From a bacterium (GTDB taxonomy: Bacteria > Patescibacteriota > 4484-211 > GCA-002791395), in assembly GCA_027002475.1 (NCBI GenBank), contig JALWZS010000045.1:1-34595 (forward strand): 34,595 bases of DNA, written 5' to 3'. Below, one piece after another: positions 34,458 to 34,595 of the stretch (its first letter is position 1; each line of letters opens with the position of its first letter). The translations under genes and the position numbers were made by a program. The notes under the pieces were generated by a model. That model was given only the letters and a program-made list of their open reading frames with translations, searched no databases and was not told the origin of the DNA.

Positions 34458-34466
34458 GGAGGTGAT
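34458..34466 (+). promoter_or_regulatory. Strong Shine-Dalgarno site of the right-edge gene
   Basis: GGAGGTGAT, with GGAGG seven bases before the GTG at 34470. It decides the start codon, because nearby ATG and TTG codons lead straight into a TGA. Confidence 0.7.
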
Positions 34467-34469
34467 GTT

Positions 34470-34595
34470 GTGAATCAAAAATCTATAGCGTTACTAGGAT
34501 TGATTTTAGGATTACTAGGACTATTTATCCCCATGCTTGCCAAAAAATTATTTTACTTTGATATCCAGTCAATAGCTGGGGTCTTATTTGGCTAC
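34470..34595 (+). CDS. Membrane protein, N-terminal part at the right edge
   Basis: 42 codons are visible from GTG at 34470. The sequence begins MNQKSIALLGLILGLLGLFI, a hydrophobic glycine-rich helix that would be a transmembrane segment or signal anchor, then PMLAKKLFYFDIQSIAG. The frame continues off the window. A strong ribosome-binding site supports it. The family cannot be told from this fragment. Confidence 0.7.
   Translation, partial: MNQKSIALLGLILGLLGLFIPMLAKKLFYFDIQSIAGVLFGY

Noticed and set aside
30790-34595. A known defence island (restriction-modification, CBASS, retron, toxin-antitoxin) around the helicase.
   Set aside because: No methyltransferase, nuclease, cyclase, reverse transcriptase or toxin is visible next to it within the window.

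Overview
The window is a compact, AT-rich bacterial chromosome segment read with the standard bacterial code. Its content fits the Candidate Phyla Radiation (Patescibacteria, possibly the Microgenomates/WWE3 side). Reasons are a compact type IV pilus locus with PilM, N and O but no PilP or PilQ (single-membrane layout), PilX-like and poorly canonical pilus components, a very short DNA polymerase III delta-prime, and a -10 box sitting directly upstream of most start codons. The phylum is an inference from gene content, not from a marker search.

Layout. 1-1163 (-): N-terminal part of a class A penicillin-binding protein. 1311-4707 (+): RNA and translation genes (36-residue membrane peptide, rsmD, rpmF, nusB, rnc, then rpsP and a KH-domain protein), interrupted by a convergent cysteine-rich exported protein at 3471-4118. 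4769-18337: type IV pilus region, nearly all on the minus strand. In the direction of transcription it holds pilB, pilT, pilC, the major pilin, pilD, three minor prepilins, a PilX-like protein, a large secreted adhesin-like protein, then pilM, pilN and pilO. Small plus-strand genes (7275-7628, 12866-13602), including one more prepilin, are embedded in it. 18364-24710 (+): holB-like gene, gyrB, family II pyrophosphatase, and gyrA in two reading frames. 24746-28869: DUF998 membrane protein, xseA/xseB, and several orphan or membrane-anchored small proteins. 28859-30700 (-): typA. 30790-34411 (+): rhomboid protease overlapping a helicase that carries two predicted transmembrane helices. A new reading frame opens at 34470 and runs off the right edge.

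How it works together. The pilus genes supply what a retractable pilus on a single-membrane cell needs: assembly ATPase PilB, retraction ATPase PilT, platform PilC, inner-membrane PilM/N/O, peptidase PilD, a major pilin with a strong ribosome-binding site, minor prepilins, and a candidate tip adhesin with a CBM-like domain. The remaining genes are mostly housekeeping. Genes are tightly packed; several convergent pairs overlap at their 3' ends. No stretch over 300 bases lacks a gene. I saw no rRNA, tRNA, CRISPR array, insertion sequence or phage gene.

Most notable: (1) a TATAAT-like box 5-10 bases before about twenty start codons, implying widespread leaderless transcripts; (2) gyrA broken inside its C-terminal beta-pinwheel with a one-base stop-start gap; (3) the rhomboid plus membrane-anchored helicase pair; (4) an adhesin with a CBM-like domain nested inside an Ig-like domain; (5) an exported protein with a mirror-symmetric cysteine ladder.
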